Assembly: GCA_963843835.1 (NCBI GenBank)
Contig: CAWJMD010000004.1
Location: 186,001-250,000 of the forward strand
Length of the DNA: 64,000 bases
Source: CAWJMD01 sp963843835
GTDB lineage: Bacteria > Actinomycetota > Actinomycetes > Actinomycetales > CAWJMD01
Direction: 5' to 3'
The notes under the pieces are model-generated. The model was given only the letters and a program-made list of their open reading frames with translations. It ran no database searches and was not told the DNA's origin. The translations under genes were made by a program, and so were the position numbers. Shown one piece after another: positions 63,460-64,000 of the stretch; within the stretch, counting starts at the first letter, position 1; every line of letters begins with the position of its first letter.

Positions 63460-64000
63460 GTGACCCAGATCGCCCTGCTCGGCTCCACCGGCTCGATCGG
63501 CACCCAGGCCGTCGACGTCGTGCGCGCCAACCCCGACCGCTTCGAGGTGGTCGCGCTGGCTGCGGGCGGCGGCGACGCGAGGCGGGTCGACCTGCTCGCG
63601 TGCCAGGCGGTCGAGCTCGGGGTGAAGCAGGTGGCCGTCGCGAACGCGGGCGCCCGTCCGTCGCTGGAGGACGCGATCGCGGCCCACGCCCGCGCAGCCG
63701 GACGCAGCGGCTACGCGCCCGAGGTGCTCGACGGGCCGCAGGGGGTGGTCGAGGTCGCGTCCCTCGGCACCGACGTCGTCCTCAACGGGGTCACCGGCTC
63801 GGTCGGCCTGGGCCCGACCCTGGCGGCGCTGGAGGCGGGGAGCACCCTCGCGCTGGCCAACAAGGAGTCCCTCATCGTCGGCGGTCGGCTGGTGATCGAC
63901 GCCGCACGGGCGGCGGGGGGACTGGGCGCCGGGGCGACCGACCGCATCCGACCGGTCGACTCGGAGCACTCGGCGATCGCGCAGTGCCTGCGGGGCGGCT
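63460..64000 (+). CDS. dxr: 1-deoxy-D-xylulose 5-phosphate reductoisomerase, 3' end cut by window edge
   Basis: About 180 residues visible of about 390. NADPH-binding start IALLGSTGSIGTQAVDVV, then VLNGVTGSVGLGPTLAAL, LALANKESLIVGGRLV and PVDSEHSAIAQCL (metal/substrate site), all hallmarks of Dxr (IspC) in the MEP isoprenoid pathway. GTG start at 63460 with GAGGGAG nine bases before. A housekeeping gene that marks the boundary of the biosynthetic cluster. Confidence 0.95.
   Translation, partial: MTQIALLGSTGSIGTQAVDVVRANPDRFEVVALAAGGGDARRVDLLACQAVELGVKQVAVANAGARPSLEDAIAAHARAAGRSGYAPEVLDGPQGVVEVASLGTDVVLNGVTGSVGLGPTLAALEAGSTLALANKESLIVGGRLVIDAARAAGGLGAGATDRIRPVDSEHSAIAQCLRGG

Noticed and set aside
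1..64000. tRNA, rRNA or CRISPR arrays
   Set aside because: No cloverleaf-like segment, rRNA-like stretch or regularly spaced direct repeats were noticed in the gaps; this was by eye, so a covariance-model scan could still find a small RNA.

Overview
The window is very GC-rich, densely coded and rich in GTG starts. It carries NucS, a SigE-type ECF sigma factor, MbtH, the small actinobacterial 'ATP/GTP-binding' protein and dxr. This points to a high-GC actinobacterium; a Nocardioidaceae-like host is my guess, not something the sequence proves. I saw no RNA genes, CRISPR arrays or insertion sequences.

Region 1 (1-7110) is an amino-sugar uptake and catabolism locus. A leftward set (nagA, ROK kinase, SIS isomerase) diverges from a rightward set (lipoprotein binding protein, two permeases, DeoR-type regulator). 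There is no dedicated ABC ATPase. Region 2 (7129-17077) is mixed core and accessory genes: D-amino-acid oxidase, three GNAT-like proteins, NucS, a duplicated-domain 3-hydroxyacyl-CoA dehydrogenase, TspO, an ECF sigma factor with a membrane partner, and beta-carbonic anhydrase. Region 3 (17130-32882) is a polyamine catabolism locus. It holds a PuuB-like oxidase, class III aminotransferases, an Lrp regulator, an aminobutyraldehyde dehydrogenase, a PotDABC-type transporter, GabT, GabD and agmatinase, enough for agmatine -> putrescine -> GABA -> succinate.

Region 4 (32962-63235) is the most interesting part: a hybrid NRPS-PKS cluster. A leftward operon of about 28 kb, mostly with 4-base stop/start overlaps, runs panD -> Rossmann dehydrogenase -> PLP-fold-like protein -> stand-alone KS -> type II thioesterase -> LanB-like protein -> NRPS A-T-C-T (frameshifted here) -> PKS KS-AT-KR-DH-ACP -> MbtH -> NRPS C-A(Ser)-T -> NRPS C-A(Ser)-T-TE fused to an MFS exporter -> NRPS A-T. 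A second LanB-like gene lies convergently at the far end. The two serine modules share an apparently identical 1878-bp block. The terminal thioesterase has Cys in place of the usual catalytic Ser. The LanB-like proteins lack the elimination domain, and no precursor peptide is visible.

A working model (inference): PanD supplies beta-alanine, the PLP/Rossmann pair supplies a non-standard amino acid, the PKS adds an unsaturated C2 unit, and two serines are added last. The Cys-TE then releases the product, possibly as a serine beta-lactone, the fused MFS domain exports it, and the LanB-like proteins add aminoacyl-tRNA-derived groups. The window ends inside dxr, where housekeeping genes resume.
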